DNA of 64,000 nt, from the NCBI RefSeq assembly GCF_001534665.1, contig NZ_CP013920.1, positions 62,001 to 126,000 of the forward strand, written 5' to 3'. A program made the translations under genes and the position numbers. Positions within the stretch are counted from its first letter, which is position 1; each line of letters opens with the position of its first letter. Under the pieces are notes generated by a model. It was not told the origin of the DNA. It worked only from the letters and a program-made list of their open reading frames with translations, and made no database searches. The stretch is from Candidatus Arsenophonus lipoptenae (GTDB taxonomy: Bacteria; Pseudomonadota; Gammaproteobacteria; Enterobacterales; Enterobacteriaceae). Below, one piece after another: positions 23,207-33,668 of the stretch.

Positions 23207-26206
23207 TTAAACTATATATAATTCATAATTATTATATTGTTTTTTTGAAGAAAACACTATTTTTTCTTGATTATTTTTCATTAAAAATTTATTCTTTTTA
23301 ATCCCATAACTAATAAAAATTTTATTAACAATACATTGACTATTTTTGAATTGTTCTTTAACTATATTATTTATTTTATTATTGTTGATATTGTAAATAA
23401 TATTGATATTGTCAATATTTTCAGATAATTTTGCAGATTCAAAATCTTTTCGATAAAAATTTTCAATAGCTTTAATATTTACTTTTGCTGTATTATTTAG
23501 TTTATTATTATTTAATAAATAATTTTTTAATATTAGCTGTGTATTATTATTTTGATAAATCTCATTTAGTTGAATATTTTTATTAAGTAATAATTTAGTT
23601 TCAATTTTATTTATATTATTATTTTTATTATACAAAATAGTTGCCATTCTTTTTTCTTGATTTATTATAAAAAGTTTCTTATTACCTGATGGTATTTTAT
23701 TGAATTTATGTAATTTCATTGGATATTGAATCCATACTTTACATAAAGTTATTTCAAGTGAAATAACAGCCATTTTTAGCGTTACTAGCGACTTTTTTTG
23801 ACTTTCATTACGAAATCGTCTACGCCTCTGTCCACTAACTCTTAAATGTCTAGGAGATCTCCTTGAACGCCTAGGTATTATTATGTCTTGTCTATCCTTA
23901 ACATAATTTTTAGATATTTCTAAAAATTTAATTTGTTCTTTAATATTTTTAATATTCAGTGTTTTTTCTTTTGTTATCTGAGTAGTAGACATAACAATAG
24001 ATGCAGTAGATGTTAATAATGAATTATTTAAGTTTATCTTATTTTTATTAATTAATTTAGTATCAGCATATTCATTAATTGATACAGTTTTATGATCTGT
24101 TATATTGTCATGTATTATAGAATTGACTAATTGATGTTTCTGATGTTTTTGAACAATAACAAATTGTTTTTCAGTACAATCTTTATTATTGATTTTAGTT
24201 TTTAGGTTAAATTTTTCTTGTTCCTTTTTTTCTTTAATATCACTCTTATTAGAGTGAATATCGCGTGTTTTGCAATCTTCGATATCATAACACAACTCTT
24301 TTTTATAAAATCTGCTATTTAAATTAACTTCATCACATGTATCAATCTTCTGATTATCTATTTTATTCTTGTCTTCTTTCCTTTGTTGAATTAAATAATT
24401 ATGATTTCGTTTATTATTATGTTGTTTTTTATAATTATTTAATATTTTTTCATAAAATTGATTAAATTTGATAAACAATTTTTTAAAAAAAATAAAAAAA
24501 ATTTTTAAAAAAATCAGTGAATTTTGTATATAGTTTAATTTTCTATTTTTATTAGATTCTACTTTACTAATCACTACATTTTTTGTTCTTCTTTGAGAAG
24601 ATTCTAAAACAACAGTAGATATAGCAGGCTGTTCAGGTTTTTTCTCACTAATACCATCATCCACGGTATTATTATTTATTCCAAAATTATGATATTGTGC
24701 AAGATAATAACTTAATGTTGAAATTTCTTCACCCTTACGAATACGAATTACATTAAAATTAGGTGATTGCATTTGATCATTGGGAACAATAATAATACGA
24801 ATATTATGTTGTCTGCGTTCAATTTCATTAACAGAATAACGTTTTTCATTCAATAAGTAAGATGCTATTGGTACTGGTACAATAGCATGTATTTCATGTG
24901 TATTTTCTTTTAATGCTTCTTCTTCAATTAAACGTAAAATAGATAGTGAAAGGGATTCATGATCACGTATTGTACCTGTTCCGCTGCAACGAGGACAAAC
25001 ATAATGACTAGATTCACCAAGTGATGGACTTAACCTTTGTCGAGACATTTCAAGCAAACCAAATCTTGAAATACGAGCAATTTGAATTCGTGCTCGATCT
25101 TGTCTTACAACATCACGAAGACGATTCTCAACTTCTCTTTGATGACGCATTAAAATCATGTCAATAAAATCAATAACAATTAATCCGCCTAAATCCCTTA
25201 ACCTTAATTGTCTAGCAATTTCATCAGTAGCTTCTAAATTAGTATTAAATGCTGTTTCTTCAATATCACCTCCACGTGTGGAACGAGAGGAATTGATGTC
25301 TATAGCAGTTAATGCTTCGGTCGTATCTATAACTAAAGAACCTCCAGAAGGTAACCTAACTTCACGTTGAAAAGCTGATTCAATCTGTGACTCTATTTGA
25401 TAATGGCTAAATAATGGGATATCTCCATTATAATATTTTATTTTACTAGCAAAATCACTACGTCCAATAGCTGTAACATGATACTTAGCCGTTTTTACAA
25501 TTTTTTCATTATCAATTAAAATTTCTCCAATATCAGAGCGAAGATAATCACGAAAAGCACGTACAATAATATTACTTTCTTGATGAATAAGAAATGGTGC
25601 TTCTCTATTTGCTGCTGCTTGTTTTATTGCTTCCCAGTGCTTAACACGATATTGCAAATCTTGCTGTAAAACTTCTGCTGATTTACCAACACCAGCAGTA
25701 CGGATAATTATTCCCATACCATTTGGTATATCTAATGAGGATAATGCCTCTTTTAATTCAATACGATCTTCTCCTTCAATACGACGAGATATTCCACCAG
25801 CTCTAGGGTTATTTGGCATTAAAACAAGATAACTGCCAGCTAAACTGATAAAAGTAGTTAGTGCAGCACCTTTATTTCCCCTTTCTTCTTTATCAATTTG
25901 AATAATAACTTCTTGTCCTTCTTTTAAAATATCTTTGATATTATAGCGACCATTAATTTGATAATAATCAGGTAAATATTCACGTGCAATTTCTTTGATT
26001 GGAAGAAAACCGTGTCTTTCTGATCCATAGTCAACAAATGCTGCTTCTAGACTAGGTTCTAATCTAGTAATTTTTCCTTTATAAATATTTGATTTTTTTT
26101 GTTCGTGTCCACAATTCTCAATATCTAAATCATAAAGACGTTGTCCATCAACAAGAGCAACGCGGAACTCTTCTTGTTGAGTTGCGTTAATTAACATTCT
26201 TTTCAT
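23207..26206 (-). CDS. rne: Ribonuclease E
   Basis: Essential endoribonuclease for mRNA decay and RNA processing. The 999 residues (E. coli 1061) contain the full catalytic half: N-terminal [18 protein letters not shown]1 domain (about 35-125), catalytic aspartates in TAIDINSS and VIDFID (near 300 and 345), and the zinc link CPRCSGTG near 405. The C-terminal scaffold is AT-driven and rich in Asn, Lys and Ile. It still shows a hydrophobic helix near 569 matching the membrane-targeting segment, the arginine-rich RNA-binding stretch [16 protein letters not shown] near 780, and KVWIQYP beyond it. It is divergent from rluC, as in E. coli. Confidence 0.97.
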   Translation of the reverse strand: MKRMLINATQQEEFRVALVDGQRLYDLDIENCGHEQKKSNIYKGKITRLEPSLEAAFVDYGSERHGFLPIKEIAREYLPDYYQINGRYNIKDILKEGQEVIIQIDKEERGNKGAALTTFISLAGSYLVLMPNNPRAGGISRRIEGEDRIELKEALSSLDIPNGMGIIIRTAGVGKSAEVLQQDLQYRVKHWEAIKQAAANREAPFLIHQESNIIVRAFRDYLRSDIGEILIDNEKIVKTAKYHVTAIGRSDFASKIKYYNGDIPLFSHYQIESQIESAFQREVRLPSGGSLVIDTTEALTAIDINSSRSTRGGDIEETAFNTNLEATDEIARQLRLRDLGGLIVIDFIDMILMRHQREVENRLRDVVRQDRARIQIARISRFGLLEMSRQRLSPSLGESSHYVCPRCSGTGTIRDHESLSLSILRLIEEEALKENTHEIHAIVPVPIASYLLNEKRYSVNEIERRQHNIRIIIVPNDQMQSPNFNVIRIRKGEEISTLSYYLAQYHNFGINNNTVDDGISEKKPEQPAISTVVLESSQRRTKNVVISKVESNKNRKLNYIQNSLIFLKIFFIFFKKLFIKFNQFYEKILNNYKKQHNNKRNHNYLIQQRKEDKNKIDNQKIDTCDEVNLNSRFYKKELCYDIEDCKTRDIHSNKSDIKEKKEQEKFNLKTKINNKDCTEKQFVIVQKHQKHQLVNSIIHDNITDHKTVSINEYADTKLINKNKINLNNSLLTSTASIVMSTTQITKEKTLNIKNIKEQIKFLEISKNYVKDRQDIIIPRRSRRSPRHLRVSGQRRRRFRNESQKKSLVTLKMAVISLEITLCKVWIQYPMKLHKFNKIPSGNKKLFIINQEKRMATILYNKNNNINKIETKLLLNKNIQLNEIYQNNNTQLILKNYLLNNNKLNNTAKVNIKAIENFYRKDFESAKLSENIDNINIIYNINNNKINNIVKEQFKNSQCIVNKIFISYGIKKNKFLMKNNQEKIVFSSKKQYNNYELYIV

Positions 26207-26814
26207 TATAAATACTCATTATGCTACTAATCCAAAAAATTGCAACTAAACTAATAATGGATACTATTGACTAATAATTTGTTAATTTATAAGATTTTTA
26301 CTTAGAATTTATAATTCATCATTTATATAAAATTAGTTTTGATAATTATTTCTAATAAAACACTATACTCAAAACTAATAATTTTATTGAATATATTAGT
26401 TTGTACTTAGTTTTATTTTATTTATCCAATAAATAAACTTAACAAAATAATATTTTAAAAAGTTATAATCATTTATATGATATTTCAATTCTATATTTAT
26501 ATAAATTATATTGATTTTTCATGATTATTAAAACCAAAAACCAATAAATAACTAATAAATATTAATTGAATCATTACTATTATTAATAATATATTGTAAT
26601 ATTCCATTATAGTTATATTGTAATATAAATAAATTAATTATATATTATTTCATTACTTATGAATAGTTATCAAGATAACTTTTGATTTTCTTTTTTCTTA
26701 GTAAAAATAAAAATATTTTTAATAAAAATCATATTAAAACTAAATGAAAATTTAGTATTTAGTTTTATTGAATTATGTCTTAAAAACATAAACAAAACAT
26801 TTTATTCTGATATA
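26207..26814. other. rne: Divergent spacer rne/rluC
   Basis: 608 bp between divergent genes, presumably including the rne leader. On the rne strand, TATTAGTTTTGA (26369-26380) can pair either with an upstream AAACTAATA (26394-26402) or with a downstream TCAAAACTAAT (26332-26342), so two mutually exclusive hairpins are possible. A repeated ATATTGTAATAT lies nearer rluC. Confidence 0.45.
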
Positions 26815-27771
26815 ATGACAACAAAAAATCAAGTGCAATTTATTATTATCAATAATGAAGAATCAGGACAACGTATTGATAATTTTTTATTAGCACGTTT
26901 AAAAGGCATTCCTCGGAGCAGAATTTACCGTATAATTAGAAAAGGAGAAATAAGAATAAATAGTTGTAGAACTAAACCTGAATATAAAATAAAAATAAAA
27001 GATATAATTAGGATCCCACCAATTATTTTTTTTAAAAAACCACATAATATTGTGCATACTACATATGATAAAGTATCTAAAATTAATAATTGTATTCTTT
27101 ATGAAGATGAATATATACTGGTTTTAAATAAACCATCTAGTATTGCTACTCATGGTGGTAGTGGAATAAATTTTGGTATTATTGAAGCATTGCGTACTTT
27201 ACGTCCTAAAGAACATTTTTTACATCTTGTACATAGATTAGATCGTGAAACATCTGGAGTTTTACTCACAGCTAAAAAATATTCTTCATTAAAATTATTG
27301 CATCAACAATTACGTTTAAGAAATATACAAAAAACATATATTGCTCTTGTAAAAGGACAATGGCCAGAAAAAATTAAAGTTATAAAAGCTCCTTTATTAA
27401 AAAAAAATTTAAAAAATAATAATAAAAAAATAGTAACAGTCAGCGATAATGGTAAATATTCAGAAACTCATTTTAAAATTAAAGAATGTTTTTCTAATGC
27501 TACTTTAGTACAAATTAATCCAATAACAGGTAGAACACATCAGATTAGAGTACATGCAAAATATGCACAACATCCTATTGCATTTGATAATCGTTATGGC
27601 GATCTAAATTTTAATAAACAGTTAATTTTTACTGGATTAAACAGACTTTTTTTACATGCCAGTTCACTAATGTTTTTTCATCCAGTTAGTGGGGAAAAAT
27701 TAACTTTCAATGCTCCTTTAGATAAACAACTTAATACATGCTTAAAATTATTACGAAAGTATAATATTTGA
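26815..27771 (+). CDS. rluC: 23S rRNA pseudouridine synthase C
   Basis: Modifies uridines 955, 2504 and 2580 (E. coli numbering) of 23S rRNA. The 318 residues (E. coli 319) have an N-terminal S4-type RNA-binding domain (QRIDNFLLARLKGIPRSRIY), then the RluA-family catalytic core with LVHRLDRETSGVLL, containing the catalytic aspartate, and the conserved PITGRTHQIRVH. It is divergent from rne. In E. coli yceF, yceD and rpmF follow; here yceF is gone and only a likely corpse of yceD remains before rpmF. Confidence 0.96.
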   Translation: MTTKNQVQFIIINNEESGQRIDNFLLARLKGIPRSRIYRIIRKGEIRINSCRTKPEYKIKIKDIIRIPPIIFFKKPHNIVHTTYDKVSKINNCILYEDEYILVLNKPSSIATHGGSGINFGIIEALRTLRPKEHFLHLVHRLDRETSGVLLTAKKYSSLKLLHQQLRLRNIQKTYIALVKGQWPEKIKVIKAPLLKKNLKNNNKKIVTVSDNGKYSETHFKIKECFSNATLVQINPITGRTHQIRVHAKYAQHPIAFDNRYGDLNFNKQLIFTGLNRLFLHASSLMFFHPVSGEKLTFNAPLDKQLNTCLKLLRKYNI

Positions 27772-28380
27772 TAATACAAAAAAATTTACTAAAATAAACT
27801 ATAGAATAAATTATAGTAAAATGATATTGACCTTAAAATATTTTATTTTATATATTTATAAAATATTTATTACCTAAAATAATAATTTAAAAAAATAAAA
27901 ATTTAACAACAAAATAGAAAATAAATAATAATTTTTAATAAAAATTATTATTATATATTAAAAAAATTAAATATTGATTTATTATGAATATTTTGTAATA
28001 AAGTAATGTAGTTCAATAAAACAAAAATATAAATAACATTAAAATAATTTAATATTATATGTAATAATATAACAAATACTAAATATTCTATTTTAGAAAT
28101 AGAAATTTATGATGGTGATATTTCTATTTTAGATATCATAATAAAAAGTATGATAATAGTTAATTTTTATGCGTATTTTGTAAAAAATGAATTTATTTAA
28201 AAATAAAAATCTATTTTCATTGATAATTTATATAAAATATTTTTTTATCAGAAAAACATCAAATCTCATTTGATAATTATTATTATCTTTATTTTTATTA
28301 TAAAAATCAAATTTCTTAGATTAGTTAACAAAAAGATATATAAATTTAATATTAATAATAAAATACAGGAGTTATTATAA
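27772..28380. other. Spacer rluC-rpmF
   Basis: 609 bp with no intact gene. Part of it (28045-28199) is a probable yceD remnant, listed separately. A 13-bp AT-only hairpin lies at 27924-27952 (AATAATAATTTTT and complement). Confidence 0.5.
28045..28199 (+). pseudogene. yceD: Probable remnant of yceD (DUF177)
   Basis: In one plus-strand frame the peptide from 28084 reads YSILEIEIYDGDISILDIII, continuing KSMIIVNF. I align this, from memory of the family, with the YceD segment YEPIEVNEFGEIDLLAMVED followed by EIILAL, with one inserted residue. The order of acidic and hydrophobic positions agrees over about 26 residues. The distance to rpmF (about 200 bp) fits the missing C-terminus, and yceD is the gene directly upstream of rpmF in E. 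coli. There is no start, and the zinc-ligand half of the protein is absent. The left boundary is arbitrary. This is an inference from weak similarity plus synteny. Confidence 0.4.
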
Positions 28381-28551
28381 ATGGCGGTACAACAAAATAA
28401 ATCTACTCGTTCTAAACGTGGTATGCGTCGTGCACATGATTCATTAACTAATACTGAACTATCTGTAGATAAAACTTCTGGTGAAATACATTTGCGTTAT
28501 CATATAACTAATGATGGATACTACCGTGGTAAAAAAGTTATTGATAAATAA
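28381..28551 (+). CDS. rpmF: 50S ribosomal protein L32
   Basis: A small protein of the large ribosomal subunit. The 56-residue translation begins [20 protein letters not shown] and ends [12 protein letters not shown], matching E. coli L32 (57 residues) nearly throughout, with a one-residue shortening in the middle ([15 protein letters not shown]). An AGGAG ribosome site stands 9 nt before ATG. It heads the rpmF-plsX-fabH-fabD-fabG block, the conserved enterobacterial arrangement tying ribosome and lipid synthesis. Confidence 0.97.
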   Translation: MAVQQNKSTRSKRGMRRAHDSLTNTELSVDKTSGEIHLRYHITNDGYYRGKKVIDK

Positions 28552-28601
28552 AGTTATTAACAAATAATGTTGTTTAATTATTAAACGATTAATGTAATAT
28601 T

Positions 28602-29639
28602 TTGGGTAATTTAATCTTAGCATTAGATGTTATGTCTGGGGATAATGGACCTAATGTTATTTTACCTGCTGCATTGCAAGCATTAGCATCTAACTCACAA
28701 TTAAAATTATTACTGGTAGGGTCGCCAGAAATTTTATACCCCCTGCTTGCTGATAAAGGGGCAAAAAAAAATAATCGTTTTAAAATTATACCTGCTCAAT
28801 ATACTATTACTAATTATCTTAATTTATTACAAGCAATTAGACAAAGTAAAGGTTCGTCGATGCGGATTGCTTTAGAATTAGTAAAATCTGGTCAGGCACA
28901 AGCCTGTATCAGTGCTGGAAATACTAGTATACTTATAGCATTATCAAAAATCATATTAAAAACGATAGATGGTATAGAAAGACCTGCACTAGTAACTATT
29001 TTACCAAATAAAAAACATGGTAAAACAGTTATATTAGATTTAGGCGCTAATATTAAGTGTAATAGTAAAATGTTAGTACAATTTGCCGGAATGGGAGTTA
29101 TAATAGCTGAAAATATCGCTGATATAAATAATCCACGAGTAGCATTATTAAATATTAAAACAGAAGAAAACTTTGGTTTAGATAATATCTATGAAGCCGC
29201 TTTAATGTTAAAGAAAATACCTTTTATAAATTATATCGGTTATTTAGAAAGTGATGAGTTATTAACTGGTAAAACTGATGTATTTGTTTGTGATGGGTTT
29301 ACCGGTAATATGATCTTAAAAACTATGGAAGGTGTGATAAAAGTTATTTTATCTTTAGTAAAATATTCAACTACAAAAAATAAAATTTCGTCTCACCTTA
29401 TACAATTGATTCAAACTTGGTTACAAAAACGTATTATCAAATATTTTAGTCATATAGATCCTGATCAATATAATGGAGCTGTGCTGTTAGGATTACATGG
29501 TATTGTAATTAAAAGTCATGGAGCAGCAAACCAAAAAGCATTCCAAGCTGCAATTGAACAAGCAATTAAGGCAGTAGAAAAACAAATTCCTGATGTAATT
29601 GCCAATCGATTGAATACCTTATTACCCAAGAGTGATTAA
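28602..29639 (+). CDS. plsX: Phosphate acyltransferase PlsX
   Basis: Converts acyl-ACP to acyl-phosphate, feeding phospholipid synthesis. The 345 residues (E. coli 356) start [14 protein letters not shown]. The start codon is TTG at 28602, aligning exactly with the first residue of the E. coli protein; no good Shine-Dalgarno sequence is visible. The conserved [11 protein letters not shown] and [14 protein letters not shown] stretches are present. It lies 50 bp after rpmF and 6 bp before fabH, so co-transcription is likely. Confidence 0.95.
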   Translation: MGNLILALDVMSGDNGPNVILPAALQALASNSQLKLLLVGSPEILYPLLADKGAKKNNRFKIIPAQYTITNYLNLLQAIRQSKGSSMRIALELVKSGQAQACISAGNTSILIALSKIILKTIDGIERPALVTILPNKKHGKTVILDLGANIKCNSKMLVQFAGMGVIIAENIADINNPRVALLNIKTEENFGLDNIYEAALMLKKIPFINYIGYLESDELLTGKTDVFVCDGFTGNMILKTMEGVIKVILSLVKYSTTKNKISSHLIQLIQTWLQKRIIKYFSHIDPDQYNGAVLLGLHGIVIKSHGAANQKAFQAAIEQAIKAVEKQIPDVIANRLNTLLPKSD

Positions 29640-29645
29640 AATAAA

Positions 29646-30602
29646 ATGTATACAAAAATCTTAGGTACTGGTAGTTATTTGCCTGTACAGGTTCGTACGA
29701 ATGCTGATTTAGAAAAAATGGTTGATACATCTGATGAGTGGATAACAACACGTACAGGCATTAAAGAACGTCGTATCATAACAGAAGGTGAGGGTAATGT
29801 ATCAACAATGGGTGCTAAAGCAGCACAAAAAGCACTAGAAATGGCAAATATTACAGCTCATGAAATTGATTTAATTATTGTAGCAACTACTTCTTCTACA
29901 CATGCTTTTCCTAGTGCGGCGTGCCAAATACAGCAAATATTAGGCATTGATCACTGTGCAGCATTTGATGTAGCTGCTGCATGTGCTGGATTTACTTATG
30001 CATTAAGTATTAGTGATCAATTTATTAGAACAGGAATGACCAAAAAAGCATTAGTGATAGGTTCTGATATGTTATCTACAGTATTAGATCCACATGATCG
30101 TAGCACATTAATTTTATTTGGAGATGCAGCAGGTGCTATAGTTGCTGGCTGTTCACAAGAACCAGGTATTTTATCAACTCATTTATACGCAAATGGAAAT
30201 TATGGTGATTTATTAACCTTACGACGACAAGAACATAGTAAACATTCAAAGCCAACTTATGTCACAATGGCAGGCAACGAAGTTTTTAAAATAGCTGTTA
30301 ATGAATTATCTAACATTGTAGATGAAACATTAGAAAAAAATGAATTAGATAAATCAGAATTAGATTGGTTAGTTCCTCATCAAGCTAATTTAAGAATTAT
30401 TCAAGCAACAGCAAAAAAACTTGCTATACCTTTTGATAAAGTTGTTATTACTCTGGATAAACATGGAAATACTTCAGCAGCCTCAGTACCTACAGCATTT
30501 GATGAAGCTGTTAGAGATGGTCGTATACAAAGAGGTCAAATGATATTATTAGAAGCATTTGGTGGTGGTTTTACATGGGGATCAGCATTAATTCGTTTTT
30601 AG
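29646..30602 (+). CDS. fabH: 3-oxoacyl-ACP synthase III
   Basis: Starts each fatty acid chain by condensing acetyl-CoA with malonyl-ACP. The 318 residues (E. coli 317) contain the nucleophilic Cys113 in [11 protein letters not shown], the His of VPHQANLRI and the Asn of [10 protein letters not shown], completing the Cys-His-Asn triad. It sits in the fab block between plsX and fabD with very short gaps. Codon use and conservation are typical of the block, with noticeably higher GC than the spacers, suggesting strong selection. Confidence 0.98.
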   Translation: MYTKILGTGSYLPVQVRTNADLEKMVDTSDEWITTRTGIKERRIITEGEGNVSTMGAKAAQKALEMANITAHEIDLIIVATTSSTHAFPSAACQIQQILGIDHCAAFDVAAACAGFTYALSISDQFIRTGMTKKALVIGSDMLSTVLDPHDRSTLILFGDAAGAIVAGCSQEPGILSTHLYANGNYGDLLTLRRQEHSKHSKPTYVTMAGNEVFKIAVNELSNIVDETLEKNELDKSELDWLVPHQANLRIIQATAKKLAIPFDKVVITLDKHGNTSAASVPTAFDEAVRDGRIQRGQMILLEAFGGGFTWGSALIRF

Positions 30603-30620
30603 GTTATATAGGGAACAAAA

Positions 30621-31553
30621 ATGTCTAATTTCGCAATGATCTTTCCTGGACAAGGTTCTCAATACTTAGGTATGTTATCAGACCTAGCAAAAGAATTTAA
30701 AGTAGTTAAAGAAACTTTTGCTGAAGCTTCTGGTATCTTAGGATATGATTTATGGGATTTAATTCAGAATGGTTCTAAAAAAGAATTAAATAAAACCTGG
30801 AAAACACAGCCAGCAATTCTATCATCATCTGTAGCAATTTTTCGAGTATGGCAAGAAAAAAAAGGAGATAGTCCTAAATTAATGGCAGGACATAGCTTAG
30901 GAGAATATTCGGCATTAGTTTGTGCTAATGTTATTGATTTTAAATCTGCTGTTAAATTAGTGGAACTACGTGGTAAATTAATGCAAGAATCTGTACCAGA
31001 AGGTATGGGGGCTATGTATGTAATTATTGGTCTAGATAATAAATCAATATTAGAATCATGCAAACAAACTTCAAAAAATCAATCAGTTTGGGCAGTTAAT
31101 TTTAACGCACCCGGGCAAGTAGTAATTGCTGGTGAAAAATATGCTGTTGAAAAAACAGTAATGTTATGTAGAGCTGCTGGAGCAAAACGTACATTGCTGT
31201 TACCTATCAGTATACCTTCACATTGTGCATTAATGCATCCAGCTGCAAAAAAATTAGCTGAATCATTAAAAAAAATAATATTTAATAAACCTAATATTTC
31301 TATTGTAAATAATGTCGATGTTAAAATTGAGCATTCAATAGATAATATTCAAAATGCTTTAATCAGACAACTATATAATCCTGTACGTTGGGTTGAAATT
31401 ATAGAATTTATGGCTAAACAAGGAATTAATCAGTTATTTGAAATCGGGCCAAATAAAATACTAACTGGTTTAACGAAGCATATTGTTAAATCTATTCATT
31501 CGATAGCTATTAATGATTCTAAATCATTAAAAAATGCATTGATAAATAATTGA
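30621..31553 (+). CDS. fabD: Malonyl CoA-ACP transacylase
   Basis: Transfers malonyl groups from CoA to acyl carrier protein. The 310 residues (E. coli 309) carry FPGQGSQYLGM at the N-terminus, the nucleophile elbow GHSLGEYSAL (Ser near 92), and the catalytic His of SIPSHCALM near residue 200. It follows fabH by 18 bp and precedes fabG by 7 bp. A complete, full-length enzyme. Confidence 0.98.
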   Translation: MSNFAMIFPGQGSQYLGMLSDLAKEFKVVKETFAEASGILGYDLWDLIQNGSKKELNKTWKTQPAILSSSVAIFRVWQEKKGDSPKLMAGHSLGEYSALVCANVIDFKSAVKLVELRGKLMQESVPEGMGAMYVIIGLDNKSILESCKQTSKNQSVWAVNFNAPGQVVIAGEKYAVEKTVMLCRAAGAKRTLLLPISIPSHCALMHPAAKKLAESLKKIIFNKPNISIVNNVDVKIEHSIDNIQNALIRQLYNPVRWVEIIEFMAKQGINQLFEIGPNKILTGLTKHIVKSIHSIAINDSKSLKNALINN

Positions 31554-31560
31554 GGAAAAT

Positions 31561-32295
31561 ATGAATTTTGATGGAAAAATAGCCTTAGTAACTGGAGCAA
31601 GTAGGGGTATTGGGAGATCAATAGCTGAACTATTAAATAAACGTGGTTCGAAAGTAATTGGTACTTCTACAAGTGAAGAAGGTGCAAAAATAATTAGTTC
31701 CTATCTTGGAGATAGGAAGCAAAGTTATGTTTTAAATATAACCGATACTAAATCTATTAATACTACTCTATATAAAATTCAAGAACAATTTGGTGCAATT
31801 GATATATTAGTGAATAATGCCGGTATTACTAGTGACAATATATTATTACGCATGAAACAAGAAGAATGGAATAAAGTTATTAATACAAACTTAAATTCAA
31901 TTTTTGATTTATCAAAATTTATAATACGTTCAATGATAAAAAAACATTATGGTCGTATTATCTCTATTGGTTCAGTAATTGGTACATTAGGAAATATCGG
32001 CCAAGCAAATTATGCAGCTGCTAAAGCTGGTATTATAGCTTTTAGTAAATCACTAGCTCGTGAAGTAGCTAAACGTGGCATCACAGTAAATGTTGTTTCA
32101 CCTGGTTTTATAAAAACAGATATGACTAGAGCATTGACAGATGAACAACAAGCAGGCATTTTAACTCATGTTCCTATAGGAAGATTTGGGGATACAAGAG
32201 AAATTGCTAGTGCTGTAGCATTCTTAGCTTCTGATGAAGCATCATATATAACTGGTGAAACATTACATGTCAATGGGGGCATGTATATGAGTTAA
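31561..32295 (+). CDS. fabG: 3-oxoacyl-ACP reductase
   Basis: NADPH-dependent reductase of the fatty acid elongation cycle and an SDR protein. The 244 residues equal E. coli FabG. The cofactor motif TGASRGIGRS, NNAGIT, the catalytic Ser of SIGSVIG and the YAAAKAG Tyr-Lys pair are all present. A GAGGA ribosome site overlaps the end of fabD. It is followed by acpP after a 152-bp spacer that holds a conserved acpP leader. Confidence 0.98.
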   Translation: MNFDGKIALVTGASRGIGRSIAELLNKRGSKVIGTSTSEEGAKIISSYLGDRKQSYVLNITDTKSINTTLYKIQEQFGAIDILVNNAGITSDNILLRMKQEEWNKVINTNLNSIFDLSKFIIRSMIKKHYGRIISIGSVIGTLGNIGQANYAAAKAGIIAFSKSLAREVAKRGITVNVVSPGFIKTDMTRALTDEQQAGILTHVPIGRFGDTREIASAVAFLASDEASYITGETLHVNGGMYMS

Positions 32296-32397
32296 AAACT
32301 CATGAATCATTTGCATGGTTAATACAAACATAGCATATTAAATGCTGCAAATTAAGATTTGCATATCCAGGATTAGAGTTATACTTTTCCTGTATTT

Positions 32398-32447
32398 TAC
32401 ACTAAAAAATCATCGTGAAAACTAATTTTAATAGGGATTAAAATAGT
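32398..32447 (+). promoter_or_regulatory. acpP: Conserved acpP promoter/leader region
   Basis: The 50 bp before acpP (TACACTA...ATCATCGTGAAAAC...TTTTAATAGG...) resemble the E. coli acpP leader as I remember it, including a TACACT that may serve as -10 and the ATAGG ribosome site. This implies that acpP keeps its own promoter besides read-through from fabG. A small hairpin (TGCAAAT and complement, 32346-32363) lies upstream. Confidence 0.5.
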
Positions 32448-32711
32448 ATGAGCACTAAAGACGAACAACGTGTTAATAACAATATTGAAAAACGTGTTAA
32501 AAAAATAATTGCCGAACAATTAGGTGTTAAAGAAGATGAAGTTGCTAATGAATCTTCATTTGTTGATGATTTAGGTGCTGACTCTCTTGATACTGTTGAA
32601 TTAGTCATGGCATTAGAAGAAGAGTTTGATACTGAAATTCCTGATGAAGAAGCGGAAAAAATAACAACAGTACAAGCAGCTATTGATTATATTCATTGTC
32701 ATGGCTCATAA
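32448..32711 (+). CDS. acpP: Acyl carrier protein with N-terminal insertion
   Basis: Carries acyl chains on a phosphopantetheine arm. The core from [15 protein letters not shown] to the end is nearly identical to E. coli AcpP, with the modified serine at position 46 in [11 protein letters not shown]. The protein is 87 residues rather than 78: after MST there are about nine extra residues (KDEQRVNNN). The DNA there looks like an imperfect 24-bp tandem duplication of the following GAAAAACGTGTT segment. There is no alternative in-frame ATG that would remove it. A terminator hairpin follows. Confidence 0.97.
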   Translation: MSTKDEQRVNNNIEKRVKKIIAEQLGVKEDEVANESSFVDDLGADSLDTVELVMALEEEFDTEIPDEEAEKITTVQAAIDYIHCHGS

Positions 32712-32747
32712 TGTATAAATTTTATATATATAATATCATTTTATTAT

Positions 32748-32780
32748 AAATGTAGGCGGTAAAAATCCGTCTACATTTTT
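32748..32780 (+). terminator. acpP: acpP rho-independent terminator
   Basis: AAATGTAGGCGG pairs with CCGTCTACATTT (12 bp including one G-T wobble) around a 7-base loop, and the right arm runs into TTTTT. It lies 36 bp after the acpP stop. This is the best classical terminator in the window. Confidence 0.85.
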
Positions 32781-32831
32781 GTAAAAAAATGTACTTTGAA
32801 ATATTAAATAAAGAAAAAATTTTTTAATATA

Positions 32832-33668
32832 ATGTTATGCTGGATTAATGGTAAACCAAAAAAGAATATTTCTGTAATGGATAGAGTGGTTCAATTTGGT
32901 GATGGTTGTTTTACAACTATAAGGTTGATTCGATATCAGCCAGATTTATTAAGTTATCATATTGATAGATTACGAAAAGGAGTTAAACAACTTTTTTTAC
33001 CTTCACCAAATTGGAAAAAATTAATTAATAATATACATGATATAGCAAAACTAAATCAAAAAGAGTTAGCCGTCATTAAGGTTATTATTAGTAGAGGTAA
33101 AGGTGGCCGTGGGTATAGTATAGTAGGTTGTAATAAAGCAACAGTGATTATTTTATTAACTGACTATCCAGATATTTACTTAGATAAACAACAAACTGGT
33201 ATTGATATTGCATTAAGTACTATACCAGTAAATAATAATCGTTACTTAGCTGGTATTAAACATCTTAATCGTCTAGAACAAATATTAATCAAAAGACAAA
33301 TTGAATCGCTAAATGTTGATGAAGCTATAGTTATTGATAATGATGGTATATTAATTGGATGTTGTGCAGCAAATATTTTTTTACGCAGAGGGAAAAAAAT
33401 TTATACACCAAAATTACATAATGCAGGTGTTGAAGGGGTAATGCGTAAAAAGATTATTACATACTTATCTAATACTAATTATGAACTATTTTATGTAAAT
33501 GATTATCCTAAAATACTAATTAATAGTGATGAAATATTCATTACCAATGCATTGATGCCAATATTATCGGTTAATCGTATTTTAATTAAATCACATAATT
33601 ATATATCGCATTATTGTTCTCGAGAATTATTTAATTTACTTTTGCCATATTGTTTGAAATTAAATTAA
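32832..33668 (+). CDS. pabC: Aminodeoxychorismate lyase
   Basis: A PLP enzyme that releases p-aminobenzoate from aminodeoxychorismate for folate synthesis. The 278 residues (E. coli 269) show FGDGCFTT near the start, the PLP-lysine segment LAGIKHLNRLEQ near residue 140-150, DEAIVIDNDG and CCAANIF. In E. coli fabF separates acpP and pabC and mltG follows; both are missing here, so pabC directly follows the acpP terminator. Retention fits B-vitamin (folate) provisioning, an inference. Confidence 0.94.
   Translation: MLCWINGKPKKNISVMDRVVQFGDGCFTTIRLIRYQPDLLSYHIDRLRKGVKQLFLPSPNWKKLINNIHDIAKLNQKELAVIKVIISRGKGGRGYSIVGCNKATVIILLTDYPDIYLDKQQTGIDIALSTIPVNNNRYLAGIKHLNRLEQILIKRQIESLNVDEAIVIDNDGILIGCCAANIFLRRGKKIYTPKLHNAGVEGVMRKKIITYLSNTNYELFYVNDYPKILINSDEIFITNALMPILSVNRILIKSHNYISHYCSRELFNLLLPYCLKLN

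Noticed and set aside
23207-26206. Long plus-strand open frame of 70 codons opposite the rne catalytic domain, and similar antisense frames opposite topA, ribA, fabD, alsT and mscS
   Set aside because: They mirror conserved coding sequence on the other strand, have no ribosome sites and match no known family.
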